From: Clostridium aciditolerans
GTDB taxonomy: Bacteria; Bacillota; Clostridia; Clostridiales; Clostridiaceae
Length of the DNA stretch: 64,000 nucleotides
Assembly: GCF_016316925.1 (NCBI RefSeq)
Contig: NZ_JAEEGB010000005.1
Span: 310,001 to 374,000, forward strand
Direction of reading: 5' to 3'
Shown here: positions 42,940 through 51,366 of the stretch, piece by piece
How the letters are laid out: each line of letters opens with the position of its first letter
Position numbering within the stretch: the stretch's first letter is position 1
Notes under the pieces: generated by a model
The model's input: only the letters and a program-made list of their open reading frames with translations
Told to the model about the DNA's origin: nothing
The model's database searches: none
Position numbers and translations under genes: made by a program

Positions 42940-44649
42940 CTATTCTTTTGGTTTTTCTATTTTTAGTTTTTTCATTCTATACTCAAGACTTTGTCTTATT
43001 ATTCCTAAGTCTTTTGTTGCCCTGCTTATATTCCAATTATTTTTCTTCAAGCTTTCTAATATTAATTCTTTTTCAATGCTCCTTAGTATATCTGGTAGTC
43101 CATGTTGACTCTTTTGAACTTTATCTATAGATATTGAACCAATCATATCCTCTCTAATATAATGAGGAATATCTAATATTTTTAATTCAGTTTGGGTATC
43201 TGTGGTTCTAATCATTATATTCTCTATGACATGTTCCAGTTCTCTTACATTGCCAGGCCATTTGTAATCTATCATTACTTCTCTAAGTTCTTTTGAGATT
43301 GATTTAATATTTTTATTAAGCATCTTATTGTATTTGTTAATAAAAAATTCTATTGTAGTTACTATATCCTCTTTTCTTTCTCTAAGTGGAGGAATATACA
43401 AACTAACACCTGCAAGCCTATAGTAAAGATCTTGTCTCAATTTATCCTCTTTAATTGCTTTTTGAGGATCTTCATTTACAGCACTAATGATTCTACAGGA
43501 AATTGGTATAGAATTTATACCGCCTACTCTTCTAACCTTTTTTTCCTGCAATACTCTTAATAGTTTTGATTGCATTAAAATAGGCATGGAGTTAATTTCA
43601 TCTAAAAATAATGTTCCTTTACCTGCTTCTTCAAACAAACCTGCTTGATCTACAGCGCCTGTATATGCACCTTTTACAGTACCGAACAATATACTTTCCA
43701 ATAAATTTTCTGGTATAGCAGAACAATTAATATCAACAAAAGCCTCTTTATTATTTTTGCTAAAATTATGTATGCTTTGAGCAAAAACTTCTTTTCCCGT
43801 ACCAGTTTCCCCTACAATTAATATAGGACTATTAACCAAAGCCATAGTCTGACTTTCTTTTATCAAATTAACCATAACACTACTATCACCTATGATATCT
43901 GTAAATATATACTGTGTACCATTTTTCTGATAATTTTTTTCATTATATTTAGATTTACTATATAATTTACGTTTTAACTCAAGTGTTTCATGAAGCAAGG
44001 CCTGTAAACTACTTTCATTTTTGCAAACAGAATATACAGCTATGGTTTCCCCATCTTTTACAATAGGATACGTGCTATAAGAAACATATTTTGCTACACC
44101 ACCCTTATACGAATGTGCCTGATATTTATCTATTATTGGAGTATTAGTCTTAAATACTTTCTGATGCTCTGAAAGTTCCGGCTTAGATTGATAACCTTCC
44201 CAAAGGAATTTACCTACTACCTCCTTTGAACTCAATTCTTCTAATTTTTCCTGTGATTTATTATATAAAACAATACGACCTTCATAATTGCTTATAATGA
44301 TTCCGTCATTAATGCTATCGATTATTTTCTCTAGACAATATATTTTTGTATCCTTATTATTAAAGTCTGTTATTTCACCTATAATAACAAGTGTATATTC
44401 CTCCTCACCGTCTTTAATAGTTTTGCATTTTATTTTATATTTTTTCCCTGATAAATTATTAATTGTACTGTTTTTTATTTGATTTAGATCTATTGAAAAT
44501 ACATCACTAAACTTTTTCCCTAAAATCTCTTTTTCATAAGAAATTTCTTTATATAAATCATCACTCCATATAATCTTTTCTTCTTTGTCCAATATGATTA
44601 TTCCATTAACATATTCGGATATAATATCCCCAATAGTTTTTATGTCCAT
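42940..44649 (-). CDS. RocR-like sigma-54-dependent activator, probable hut regulator
   Basis: A 569-residue enhancer-binding protein: two PAS-type sensor domains (about 5-90 and 105-215), a sigma-54 AAA+ domain with GETGTGKE, LFGTVKGAYTGAVDQ and FLDEINSMP, and a Fis-type HTH at the C-terminus (NWNISRATKDLGIIRQSLEYRM). GAYTGA replaces the commoner GAFTGA, a variant also found in RocR of B. subtilis. It sits immediately upstream of the hut operon on the same strand, and a palindrome and sigma-54 promoter separate the two, so control of histidine use is the natural inference. Ligand, perhaps histidine or urocanate, is not proven. Confidence 0.87.
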   Translation of the reverse strand: MDIKTIGDIISEYVNGIIILDKEEKIIWSDDLYKEISYEKEILGKKFSDVFSIDLNQIKNSTINNLSGKKYKIKCKTIKDGEEEYTLVIIGEITDFNNKDTKIYCLEKIIDSINDGIIISNYEGRIVLYNKSQEKLEELSSKEVVGKFLWEGYQSKPELSEHQKVFKTNTPIIDKYQAHSYKGGVAKYVSYSTYPIVKDGETIAVYSVCKNESSLQALLHETLELKRKLYSKSKYNEKNYQKNGTQYIFTDIIGDSSVMVNLIKESQTMALVNSPILIVGETGTGKEVFAQSIHNFSKNNKEAFVDINCSAIPENLLESILFGTVKGAYTGAVDQAGLFEEAGKGTLFLDEINSMPILMQSKLLRVLQEKKVRRVGGINSIPISCRIISAVNEDPQKAIKEDKLRQDLYYRLAGVSLYIPPLRERKEDIVTTIEFFINKYNKMLNKNIKSISKELREVMIDYKWPGNVRELEHVIENIMIRTTDTQTELKILDIPHYIREDMIGSISIDKVQKSQHGLPDILRSIEKELILESLKKNNWNISRATKDLGIIRQSLEYRMKKLKIEKPKE

Positions 44650-44711
44650 GTTCCTTTTCCCCCAATAAAAATATTAAACAAACTAAGCGTATAAATTAGT
44701 TTATCTATATT

Positions 44712-45554
44712 CTAAATCTGAACTTCACTTCCGGTTCTAATGTATTCAATTTTATTTCCTAACCCCTGTTTTAATTTGTTATATGCTTTCTCTCCTGTAC
44801 AGTGTCCAGTATATACTTTTTCTATCTTTTCATTGACAATTTTATTAATAATTAAATCAATCTCATCCTGCGATGTACTGAAGATATCAATTGCTGGTAT
44901 TTTAGCTAAATGAAACCCACCTATAAGTGCTTTAATACTTGTCCCTGGAAATAACTTATTAACAGCCTCTATCATATTCACAGCTCCATTATGAGAACAT
45001 CCACTAAACATACATATTCCCTTATTTTCTTTTATAACCATAATTAATTCATGTTCAAATTTATCGTTAACTATTTTAGTTCCTTCTTTTACAAACAGAT
45101 ATTTGTTGCCTTCAGGAACCTTGTGATTCCTCTGTATATCTGTGATTATAAAAACATCCTCCATTATTTCAGTAAAGTTATCAATATATTCTATCCTACT
45201 GGAGTACTTTTCAAATACTTCTTTATTTATTCCGATACTTTTCTTAAAAAGTATATTTCCTGAGTAATAGTCTCCAAAAACTTTTCTTTTCATATATATC
45301 TTAGCTCTGTTATTTATCTTTAGAAAAGATAGGAGCCCTCCTCCGTGATCGGCATGTCCATGTGAAAGAACCACAACATCTATATTTTCTAAATTAATTC
45401 CTAACTTCTGTGCATTGACTATAAAATTATTAGTTTTACCAGTGTCAAATAGTATACGTTTATTGCCTTTTTCTATATATAAAGACAGTCCATGTTCATT
45501 AATCAAATCTTCTAATTCACCTTTAGTATTTTCTATAAGTACAGTTATTTTCAT
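44712..45554 (-). CDS. MBL-fold metallohydrolase
   Basis: A 280-residue metallo-beta-lactamase-fold protein of the group annotated as MBL-fold/MptA-like hydrolases. Metal ligands: LSHGHADHGGGL (HxHxDH), FSGCSHNGAVNMI and GGFHLA, with TGHCTGEKAY near the end, all characteristic of the clade that includes 7,8-dihydropterin-6-methyl-4-(ribofuranosyl)aminobenzene-phosphate synthase-like proteins. Substrate unknown. ATG 45554 has GAGGGTG upstream. It is 62 bp from the sigma-54 activator gene in the same direction and may be cotranscribed. Confidence 0.87.
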   Translation of the reverse strand: MKITVLIENTKGELEDLINEHGLSLYIEKGNKRILFDTGKTNNFIVNAQKLGINLENIDVVVLSHGHADHGGGLLSFLKINNRAKIYMKRKVFGDYYSGNILFKKSIGINKEVFEKYSSRIEYIDNFTEIMEDVFIITDIQRNHKVPEGNKYLFVKEGTKIVNDKFEHELIMVIKENKGICMFSGCSHNGAVNMIEAVNKLFPGTSIKALIGGFHLAKIPAIDIFSTSQDEIDLIINKIVNEKIEKVYTGHCTGEKAYNKLKQGLGNKIEYIRTGSEVQI

Positions 45555-45739
45555 ATACTTCACCCTCATATTAATATATTTAATCTAATCATATTACAAG
45601 ATTTAACCAAATACAAACATCAGGTTTTTTCTTTATTGTACTTTATAAATATATATTTAATTCGCATATCAAAATTCTCACCTGCAACTCTATATTGTTT
45701 CCAATGTTATAACTCAAAAAAACTTACACTAACTTATAT

Positions 45740-45803
45740 TTACTTATAAAACATTGACAAATTACTTATAAATCATTACAATTTACTTATACATCATTAT
45801 AAT
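45740..45803 (+). promoter_or_regulatory. Triple direct repeat over the deoR promoter (operator)
   Basis: Three tandem copies of TTACTTATAAAnCATTnnAAT (45740-45761, 45762-45782, 45783-45803), period 21-22 bp (two helical turns). They overlap a consensus promoter TTGACA (45754-45759), 17-nt spacer, TACAAT (45777-45782). Placement suggests autoregulation by the DeoR-family protein encoded just downstream. Confidence 0.8.
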
Positions 45804-45819
45804 TTCAGAGGTGATTTAC

Positions 45820-46578
45820 GTGTATCAAGAAGAGAGAATGCAGCTAATACTAGATTATTTAAGTAAAAATAAAAGAATAAGTGTAGAAGAAATATGTAAA
45901 TTATACGATGTTTCAAGGGATACTGCCCGTAGAGACTTAGTTAACTTAGAAAAGCAAGGTGCTATTGTTAGAACTCACGGTGGGGCAATACTTCCATTAC
46001 CAAATGAAGAGATAAAAAGCTATTCCGAAAGACTTCTATTTGATGTGGAAGAAAAGCATAAGATTGCCAAATTAAGCGCTTCTCTCATTAAAGAAAGAGA
46101 TACTGTAATTTTAGATACTTCAACAACAGTTCAGGCTTGTGCTGAACTATTAGAAGATAAGGAATGTAATATAATTACGAGCTCAATAAATGTAGCAGAT
46201 ATACTCTCCAAGAAATCTAAGGTAAACACCTTTTTGCTTGGAGGAAAGTTAAACAATGAGCATAGATATTTATACGGAAATGCGACAATAAACATGTTGT
46301 CATATTATTTTGCTGACAAGGCCTTTTTAGGAGCACTAGCTATATCCTCCAATGGAATTACCGTTGGTGATGATGAGGATGCTGCAGTTATGCGAAAAAT
46401 GGTAGAGCAGTCTAAAGAATCTATAGTTTTAGCAGATCATAAAAAGTTTAACAAAACTGCAAACTTTAAAGTATGCGATCTTTCGCAAATAGATTTAATA
46501 ATTACTGATCAATATCCTAATGAAGAATTTATGAAAATTTTAGATAAAAATAATGTAAATTTAATTGTAGTTGAGTAA
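45820..46578 (+). CDS. DeoR/GlpR family transcriptional regulator
   Basis: A 252-residue sugar-phosphate-responsive repressor. The N-terminal HTH (ISVEEICKLYDVSRDTARRDL) and wing (GAIVRTHGGAI) are typical of DeoR, followed by the DeoRC sensor domain with VILDTSTTVQACAELL, NIITSSINVADIL, TFLLGGKLN and IVLADHKKFNK. The GTG at 45820 is preferred because GAGGTG lies 6 nt upstream. The HAD phosphatase gene begins 15 bp after its stop, so both are in one operon under the repeat-covered promoter. A phosphorylated sugar is the likely inducer (inference). Confidence 0.92.
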   Translation: MYQEERMQLILDYLSKNKRISVEEICKLYDVSRDTARRDLVNLEKQGAIVRTHGGAILPLPNEEIKSYSERLLFDVEEKHKIAKLSASLIKERDTVILDTSTTVQACAELLEDKECNIITSSINVADILSKKSKVNTFLLGGKLNNEHRYLYGNATINMLSYYFADKAFLGALAISSNGITVGDDEDAAVMRKMVEQSKESIVLADHKKFNKTANFKVCDLSQIDLIITDQYPNEEFMKILDKNNVNLIVVE

Positions 46579-46593
46579 TGTGAGGTGTGTGTA

Positions 46594-47475
46594 ATGAAAC
46601 TTTTTGCAACAGATTTAGATGGAACTCTTTTAAACTCAAATCATGAAGTAAGTAAAGAAAATGTAGAGGCTTTAAAATTAGCTCAACAAGAAGGGGTAGA
46701 AATAGCAATTGCAACAGGTAGGACCTATTCTGATGCAATTCACATATGTAGAAAGGCAAATATTAATGCCCATATAATTTCAAATAATGGTGCTTTAGTA
46801 TTTTCTAAGGAAGGAAAAAAATTAAAGTCTTCTACTATAGATAAAGAGTCCCTTGAGTATGTGCTAAATTGGCTCTATGAAAATGAATATTTTTTTGAAA
46901 TATGTACAGATAAAAGCTTATTTTTGCCATATGATACAAAAACAATACTTGAAAAAGACTTTAAAGTAGCAAAAGCCAATGATCCCTCTCTTCCTATGAA
47001 TATCATCAGTGATATGACAAGCTTAATATTCTCTCAAGAAGGTATAAAACTTATAAATTGTAAGGATGATATTTTAAATTCAGACTTAGATTTTTGCAGT
47101 ATAACTGCTGTTTCTTTTGATAAGAACAGGCTTCAGTATGGAAGAGATCGCTATAGCAAATATAAGAATTTATCTATGGTGGTCTCATCAGAATATAACT
47201 TTGAAATGATTAATAAAGATGCCTCCAAAGGTAATTCTTTAGAATATCTAGCCAATTACTTAAGCATTCCATTAAAAGATGTTGCAGCAATCGGTGACAA
47301 TTATAATGATATATCTATGTTTAGAAAAGCCGGAATAAGCGTTGCAATGGGAAATGCCAAAGATGATATAAAAACTATATGCAGTCATATTTCAGTATCA
47401 AATGATCTTAATGGAGTAGCCCATTTTATTCATAAATTTATGAATAAATTAAAGCTTAAGTCAGCGACCGCGTAA
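46594..47475 (+). CDS. Cof-type HAD-IIB hydrolase (phosphatase)
   Basis: A 293-residue HAD phosphatase. Motif I FATDLDGTLLNS with nucleophile Asp, motif II in ATGR, a type IIB cap, Lys in motif III, and motif IV GDNYNDISMFRKAG with the metal-binding Asp pair. Related proteins dephosphorylate sugar phosphates or cofactors. Start is ATG 46594, with GAGGTG upstream. Cotranscribed with the deoR-type gene, so probable physiological substrates are sugar phosphates sensed by that regulator (inference). Confidence 0.92.
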   Translation: MKLFATDLDGTLLNSNHEVSKENVEALKLAQQEGVEIAIATGRTYSDAIHICRKANINAHIISNNGALVFSKEGKKLKSSTIDKESLEYVLNWLYENEYFFEICTDKSLFLPYDTKTILEKDFKVAKANDPSLPMNIISDMTSLIFSQEGIKLINCKDDILNSDLDFCSITAVSFDKNRLQYGRDRYSKYKNLSMVVSSEYNFEMINKDASKGNSLEYLANYLSIPLKDVAAIGDNYNDISMFRKAGISVAMGNAKDDIKTICSHISVSNDLNGVAHFIHKFMNKLKLKSATA

Positions 47476-47500
47476 CCATTTGGGCGTAAGGTCGGACTTA

Positions 47501-47535
47501 AAGGGGTGTAATCAAAAATTTAGCTTACACCCCTT
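47501..47535. terminator. Convergent terminator between HAD and ROK genes
   Basis: Stem AAGGGGTGTAA/TTACACCCCTT (47501-47511 and 47525-47535), 13-nt loop. It separates convergent genes and could act for both; the T tract is weak on either side. Confidence 0.7.
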
Positions 47536-47574
47536 ATTTCTTAAATAGAAATTATAAAATTTTATATAATTAAA

Positions 47575-48525
47575 CTATTGGCTTTCCATAATAGCCAGAG
47601 CAACGGCTCCTATTACTCCAGATTGTTTTACTAAAGCTGCAGGGACAACCCTACAGTTTTCTCTTAGTACTTTAAAACATCTCTTATTAATTACTTTATT
47701 TACCTTATCAAAAACTATCTCGCCCGCTAAGGATACTCCCCCTCCTAGCACCACTATTTCTGGGTCCATAATAGTAATTATATTTGATACTCCTATACCT
47801 AAATATTCAAGGCTTTTATCTATTATATCTGATGATAGCTTGTCACCTTTTCTTGCTTCTTCAAATACCTCATAAGAGGTTACAACTTCATAGCTCTTTA
47901 GTGAACTTTCCGCTCCAGCCTTAAGCTTTTCATTTGCTATTCTCGCAATAGCTGTACCTGATGCTAGTGCTTCTAAACAGCCATAGTTGCCACAGTTACA
48001 TCTTGGTCCCTCAGGCAATATAGTAGTGTGTCCTAATTCCAATGCATTACAGGTATTACCTCGATAGATTCTTCCATCAACAATAGCACCTGCACCAATA
48101 CCAGTGCTTACGGTAATATAAACCATATTTTTTGTATTTTTGCCCGCTCCAAACATGAATTCACCTATAGCTGCTGCGTTAGCATCATTCTCCAAATAGG
48201 TAGGTATTTTAAATCTTTCTTCTATAGGCTTAACAAGATGAAAATTTTCAAATGGTAGATTAGGGGTTTCTAGTATTATTCCTTTTTTGGAGTCTAAAGG
48301 TCCAGGGGATCCAATTCCTATGGACTTTATTTCATCAACTTTCTTATCTCCAAGCGCTAATACTTTTTCAATGGCAGAAAGTATTCTTCCTAATACTTCT
48401 TGTTCTCCTCCTGCAGCATTTGTAGGGATAGTATATTCACTAATTATATTTCCATTTAATTCTGCAAGGGCAGTGCTAATTTTTGTTCCTCCTAAGTCCA
48501 CTCCTATGACATATCTCTTTTCCAT
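47575..48525 (-). CDS. ROK family sugar kinase (glucokinase-type)
   Basis: A 316-residue ROK kinase with phosphate-binding GVDLGGTKIS, catalytic Asp in ENDANAAAIGE, and the zinc-binding motif GHTTILPEGPRCNCGNYGC (His plus three Cys) of ROK glucokinases and N-acetylmannosamine kinases. Full length. It phosphorylates glucose or a related hexose; glucokinase is the best guess by similarity. Convergent with the DeoR-HAD pair across a shared terminator. AGGAGAGG precedes ATG 48525. Confidence 0.9.
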   Translation of the reverse strand: MEKRYVIGVDLGGTKISTALAELNGNIISEYTIPTNAAGGEQEVLGRILSAIEKVLALGDKKVDEIKSIGIGSPGPLDSKKGIILETPNLPFENFHLVKPIEERFKIPTYLENDANAAAIGEFMFGAGKNTKNMVYITVSTGIGAGAIVDGRIYRGNTCNALELGHTTILPEGPRCNCGNYGCLEALASGTAIARIANEKLKAGAESSLKSYEVVTSYEVFEEARKGDKLSSDIIDKSLEYLGIGVSNIITIMDPEIVVLGGGVSLAGEIVFDKVNKVINKRCFKVLRENCRVVPAALVKQSGVIGAVALAIMESQ

Positions 48526-48670
48526 ACAACCTCTCCTATAACCTTAAAATCTTTTGCTATTAGATACTCTTTTATCTAATACATGCTTTTCTTTAATAGT
48601 TCTATAAGTTATTTTGAATATCCTTCTTATAAAGTTCATAACTTCAATTCGTAATATCTTTAAAGCGCGA
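48526..48670. other. Intergenic region, no gene
   Basis: AT-rich spacer upstream of the ROK gene; no ORF or clear promoter. With the structured element and hairpin that follow, the whole 48526-48914 stretch is gene-free. Confidence 0.5.
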
Positions 48671-48675
48671 TGTAA

Positions 48676-48710
48676 AAACACCATAAAATTCATTGAATAA
48701 TATGGTGTTT
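48676..48710 (-). terminator. Hairpin terminator
   Basis: Stem AAACACCATA/TATGGTGTTT (48676-48685 and 48701-48710) with a minus-strand T tract (GTGTTTTTAC). It lies beyond the structured element and could end the TIGR04076 transcript. Confidence 0.65.
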
Positions 48711-48748
48711 GAAAACTATTTGTATTTTAATATTTATCCGATGTCTAC

Positions 48749-48860
48749 CGCCACTAACACCCCAACTTCTTAAAGTTGAGGATAAGTGGCGCTACGCCCC
48801 TGGATAACGGCTTCTAAGCTTCAGATGGAGTTTAAAACTCCACCTGAAGCCAAGAATCCT
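48749..48860 (+). ncRNA. Structured element resembling an IS200/IS605 right end or omega RNA
   Basis: Two nested hairpins stand in gene-free DNA of higher GC than its surroundings. CGCCACT ... AGTGGCG (48749-48755 and 48785-48791) encloses CCCCAACTT/AAGTTG. Then, after CTACGCCCCTGGATAACGG, a strong stem GCTTCAG-TGGAGTTT / AAACTCCA-CTGAAGC (818-833 and 835-850) ends in CAAGAATCC. The GAAGC-x-AAGAATCC ending after a stem resembles the conserved 3' part of TnpB-associated RNAs and IS605 right ends. No tnpA or tnpB ORF is present, so it would be a solo remnant or a PATE. Orientation is assumed from that resemblance. Confidence 0.4.
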
Positions 48861-48914
48861 GTTTATAGTGACTAATAAGAAAAATATAAATTAATTATTT
48901 AAGATTATCTAAAA

Positions 48915-49232
48915 CTAAGCTTCTACTCTTTCCAATTTATAAATAACTGGGTGAAGTCCGTCGTTACATGAATGTATTGCTATTCCATCTTGCCTTACAT
49001 AAGGACTATTACCACCCGACGCTAAAAGAGCAACTTTACTTTTCAATCCTTCCCAAGCGCCAATACAAAATTTATTTGGCATATCACAATTTTTTGATAT
49101 GTATTCATCCCCTTCTTGTCCCTTTGCACAAACTACAGGAATGTTACTTTTTGCGTAATCTTTATGGATATCTTCAACCTTTAATTTTTTTAATATTGTA
49201 ATTTTAACATCATAACACTTTGTAATTTCCAT
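48915..49232 (-). CDS. TIGR04076 family protein
   Basis: A 105-residue cysteine-containing protein of the TIGR04076 family. Seen: KCYDVKITILKK at the start, PVVCAKGQEGDEYI, FCIGAWEGLKSKVALLASGG and HSCNDGLHPVIYKLERVE at the end, which is the family's diagnostic C-terminus. Function is unknown; conserved Cys may bind metal. Start ATG 49232 has GGGGGTA upstream. Confidence 0.88.
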   Translation of the reverse strand: MEITKCYDVKITILKKLKVEDIHKDYAKSNIPVVCAKGQEGDEYISKNCDMPNKFCIGAWEGLKSKVALLASGGNSPYVRQDGIAIHSCNDGLHPVIYKLERVEA

Positions 49233-49295
49233 GTTTATACCCCCAATTTGTAAATGTTGTTTTTTAATGTCTTATGACTGAGACTTAATTAATAT

Positions 49296-49343
49296 TATAC
49301 CATGTTTTATATATACTTTCATATTTATATAAAACATGGTATA
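49296..49343. promoter_or_regulatory. 18-bp inverted repeat, possible operator
   Basis: TATACCATGTTTTATATA (49296-49313) is repeated exactly in inverse at 49326-49343 with a 12-bp gap. It sits 64-111 bp upstream of the TIGR04076 gene and has no T tract, so an operator or cruciform-type site is more likely than a terminator. Confidence 0.5.
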
Positions 49344-49467
49344 GTTACCCAATAATTTTAATAGTTGCGTTGCATTATATTACAATTCTATAATAGCTGA
49401 TAGGTATCAAATATTTTTTACTACATATAGAAGCAAAATAAATAGCTATATATCCTATATATGAGAG

Positions 49468-50445
49468 TTATTTCGCTAAATCAAGAACAGACTTAAATGC
49501 TTGTGCCAATTTTTCTGATTTGTCAACTGCCCAAAAATGCATGAAGAATAGTCGAGGAACTTCGGTAAGCATATGATTGTGAATAGCAGTTACAGCAATA
49601 TTGTTCTTCCTTAAGATGCCTATAACTGGATTGACTTCATTTGCTAATAAAACAAGATCACCTGTGGTAGCTACTTTATTTCCTACAGATTGAAAATTAA
49701 TACCATGTGATATTCCCATAGCAGGTGATAACTTATGACCATCCTCTGAGATTATTTTAGTTCTTGGAACTGATAGCTGGAGCACTTTACCTTTATGTGA
49801 GCCTTTGTGTCCTAAAATATCTTCAATTACCTTCCAATCAATTTTAGAAGGAGGTTGTTGTTTTTTTATGTTAAAGGGAGTTGTTGTTAAAGAAAGTGCA
49901 TTTCTTACACTTTGAGCAAGTTTAATTGGATCTCCTTCACCTTTAATGTGCAGATACATAATTCGTGGTGATTCATGCAGTAGATGGTTATGAAGCCCTG
50001 TTACTTCAATTCCATTTTCAATTAGGTTTGACATAACAGGATCTACTTCATCTTCTAGCAAAACAAGATCTCCCATCATCATGCTGTGATTTCCTAATTG
50101 ATTAAAGGCTACCCAGGAGGTCAAGGCTAGATCAGGTTCTATTATAATGCCATCTATTTTAACCTTTAAATCAAAACGTGGAAAAGTAAATTTAAAAACT
50201 CCTCCAGCAGTAGTGCCTTCCTGAGAGAAAATCTTTCTTATGGTTTCTAAATCATATTCTGATTTATGATTTCTAAAATTTAAGTTCTTATCTAATGTTG
50301 CAATTGGCACTAATAATTCTTGCCCTTCAAATATTTGATGCGGCCAAAATATATTGTTGGACAATGCAAGCATTCTAACACAAATTCCGAAACGATGCGC
50401 TATAGTATATAGTGTATCACCATATTGAACTTTATAAGTCATCAT
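49468..50445 (-). CDS. LysM plus tandem DUF1259 (LppY/LpqO-like) protein
   Basis: A 325-residue protein without signal peptide. LysM domain at 1-50 (KVQYGDTLYTIAHRFGICVR), then two DUF1259 domains (about 70-190 and 200-325). Each carries the family signature near its end: TGLHNHLLHESPRIMYLH and AIHNHMLTEVPRLFFMH, and each starts with a G-x-V-x-K/L-F-P-R pattern. Function of DUF1259 is unknown; the paired HNH/PR motif suggests metal or ligand binding. LysM without a secretion signal suggests spore or forespore use (inference). A third DUF1259 copy lies divergently at 50868. Confidence 0.87.
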   Translation of the reverse strand: MMTYKVQYGDTLYTIAHRFGICVRMLALSNNIFWPHQIFEGQELLVPIATLDKNLNFRNHKSEYDLETIRKIFSQEGTTAGGVFKFTFPRFDLKVKIDGIIIEPDLALTSWVAFNQLGNHSMMMGDLVLLEDEVDPVMSNLIENGIEVTGLHNHLLHESPRIMYLHIKGEGDPIKLAQSVRNALSLTTTPFNIKKQQPPSKIDWKVIEDILGHKGSHKGKVLQLSVPRTKIISEDGHKLSPAMGISHGINFQSVGNKVATTGDLVLLANEVNPVIGILRKNNIAVTAIHNHMLTEVPRLFFMHFWAVDKSEKLAQAFKSVLDLAK

Positions 50446-50640
50446 GAAGCTTCTCTCCTACTAATTGATAAATCTCCATTATTATCCTATTCATTACCTT
50501 ATTAAATAGTTACTGAGAATTATTGAAGATAAAGGTGCAATAAATCTAAATATGAAAGAATTGTCTATATAGAACGCTCTAAGTTTTTTAAAGAATGTAC
50601 CTTGATTTTGGTGAAATCTTTTAGTTATAAAGTTTAACAA

Positions 50641-50687
50641 AAAGTCATGCACAAAGTACAGGAAATCTTGATGTGCTGCATGACTTT
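50641..50687. repeat. Terminator-like hairpin between divergent DUF1259 genes
   Basis: AAAGTCATGCA (50641-50651) and TGCATGACTTT (50677-50687) are exact inverse copies around a 25-nt loop, with a T tract outward on both strands. No known gene ends here, so it could belong to an unannotated small RNA. The flanking 50446-50640 DNA shows no ORF. Confidence 0.55.
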
Positions 50688-50767
50688 TCTTTGTTATATT
50701 ATACTCAAAAGTTAAATTTAATTAGTCACATAATGTAGGTAAATCTCATACTATACTACCAGAAATG

Positions 50768-50860
50768 CCCCCTTTATATTACATAGAAAATCAAGTTTTG
50801 CATAAGAGCTAAAGACAAAATACAACCTTGATTTTCTAAAAATATTAATATTATAGGGGG
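50768..50860 (+). promoter_or_regulatory. Structured leader that can sequester the ribosome site of the DUF1259 gene
   Basis: Nested inverted repeats: CCCCC (50768-50772) opposite GGGGG of the ribosome site (50856-50860), TAGAAAATCAAG (50784-50795) opposite CTTGATTTTCTA (50827-50838), and TTTTG/CAAAA inside. The main hairpin would place the ribosome site of the 50868 gene in the stem base. Confidence 0.5.
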
Positions 50861-50867
50861 ACCTAAG

Positions 50868-51332
50868 ATGACACATTGTAATAGACAAATGAATGATCCT
50901 TGTAATCACACACAGGATCCTTGTAACCACACTAAAGATACTTGTAGTCTTTGTAACCAATTTGCCAGAATACTTGGAGCAGAAATTTTAACATCTACGA
51001 GAGATTTATGTGTTGTGACATTTCTTAGAGATATAAATGCAACTATATTAGGAAGACCAACTCATTCTCCATTAGCTTTAGCTGCTTTATTCTCCTTCGA
51101 ATCTATGGATAGCCGTGGAAGAACTCTTAATTTAGGTGAAACAGTAATTTTACAGGAAGAAATTAATGATTTTATTACTATCCTTAGGGAACACGGAATA
51201 TTAGTTACTGCTCTTCACAACCATTGGTTATTCGATAATCCAAGACTTATGTATATTCACTTTGAATCCATTGATGAGCCTTTAAACTTTGCAAGAAAAG
51301 TAGCCGATGCTTTACGTGTCTTAAGATGCTAA
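50868..51332 (+). CDS. DUF1259 protein with Cys-rich N-terminus
   Basis: A 154-residue single DUF1259 domain preceded by a 30-residue head with a repeated DPCNHTQ/DPCNHTK/DTCSLC pattern (five Cys, possible metal or disulfide cluster). The domain signature ALHNHWLFDNPRLMYIHFE is clear. No signal peptide. AGGGGGA precedes ATG 50868, within a foldable leader. It is a divergent partner of the LysM-DUF1259 gene. No catalytic role is known. Confidence 0.85.
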   Translation: MTHCNRQMNDPCNHTQDPCNHTKDTCSLCNQFARILGAEILTSTRDLCVVTFLRDINATILGRPTHSPLALAALFSFESMDSRGRTLNLGETVILQEEINDFITILREHGILVTALHNHWLFDNPRLMYIHFESIDEPLNFARKVADALRVLRC

Positions 51333-51366
51333 TGCTTTACACGTTTTAATATAATTATTTCGGGTA

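Noticed and set aside
45740-45803. Possible mini-CRISPR from three direct repeats
   Set aside because: There are no unique spacers between the repeats, and they overlap a consensus promoter; an operator explains them better.
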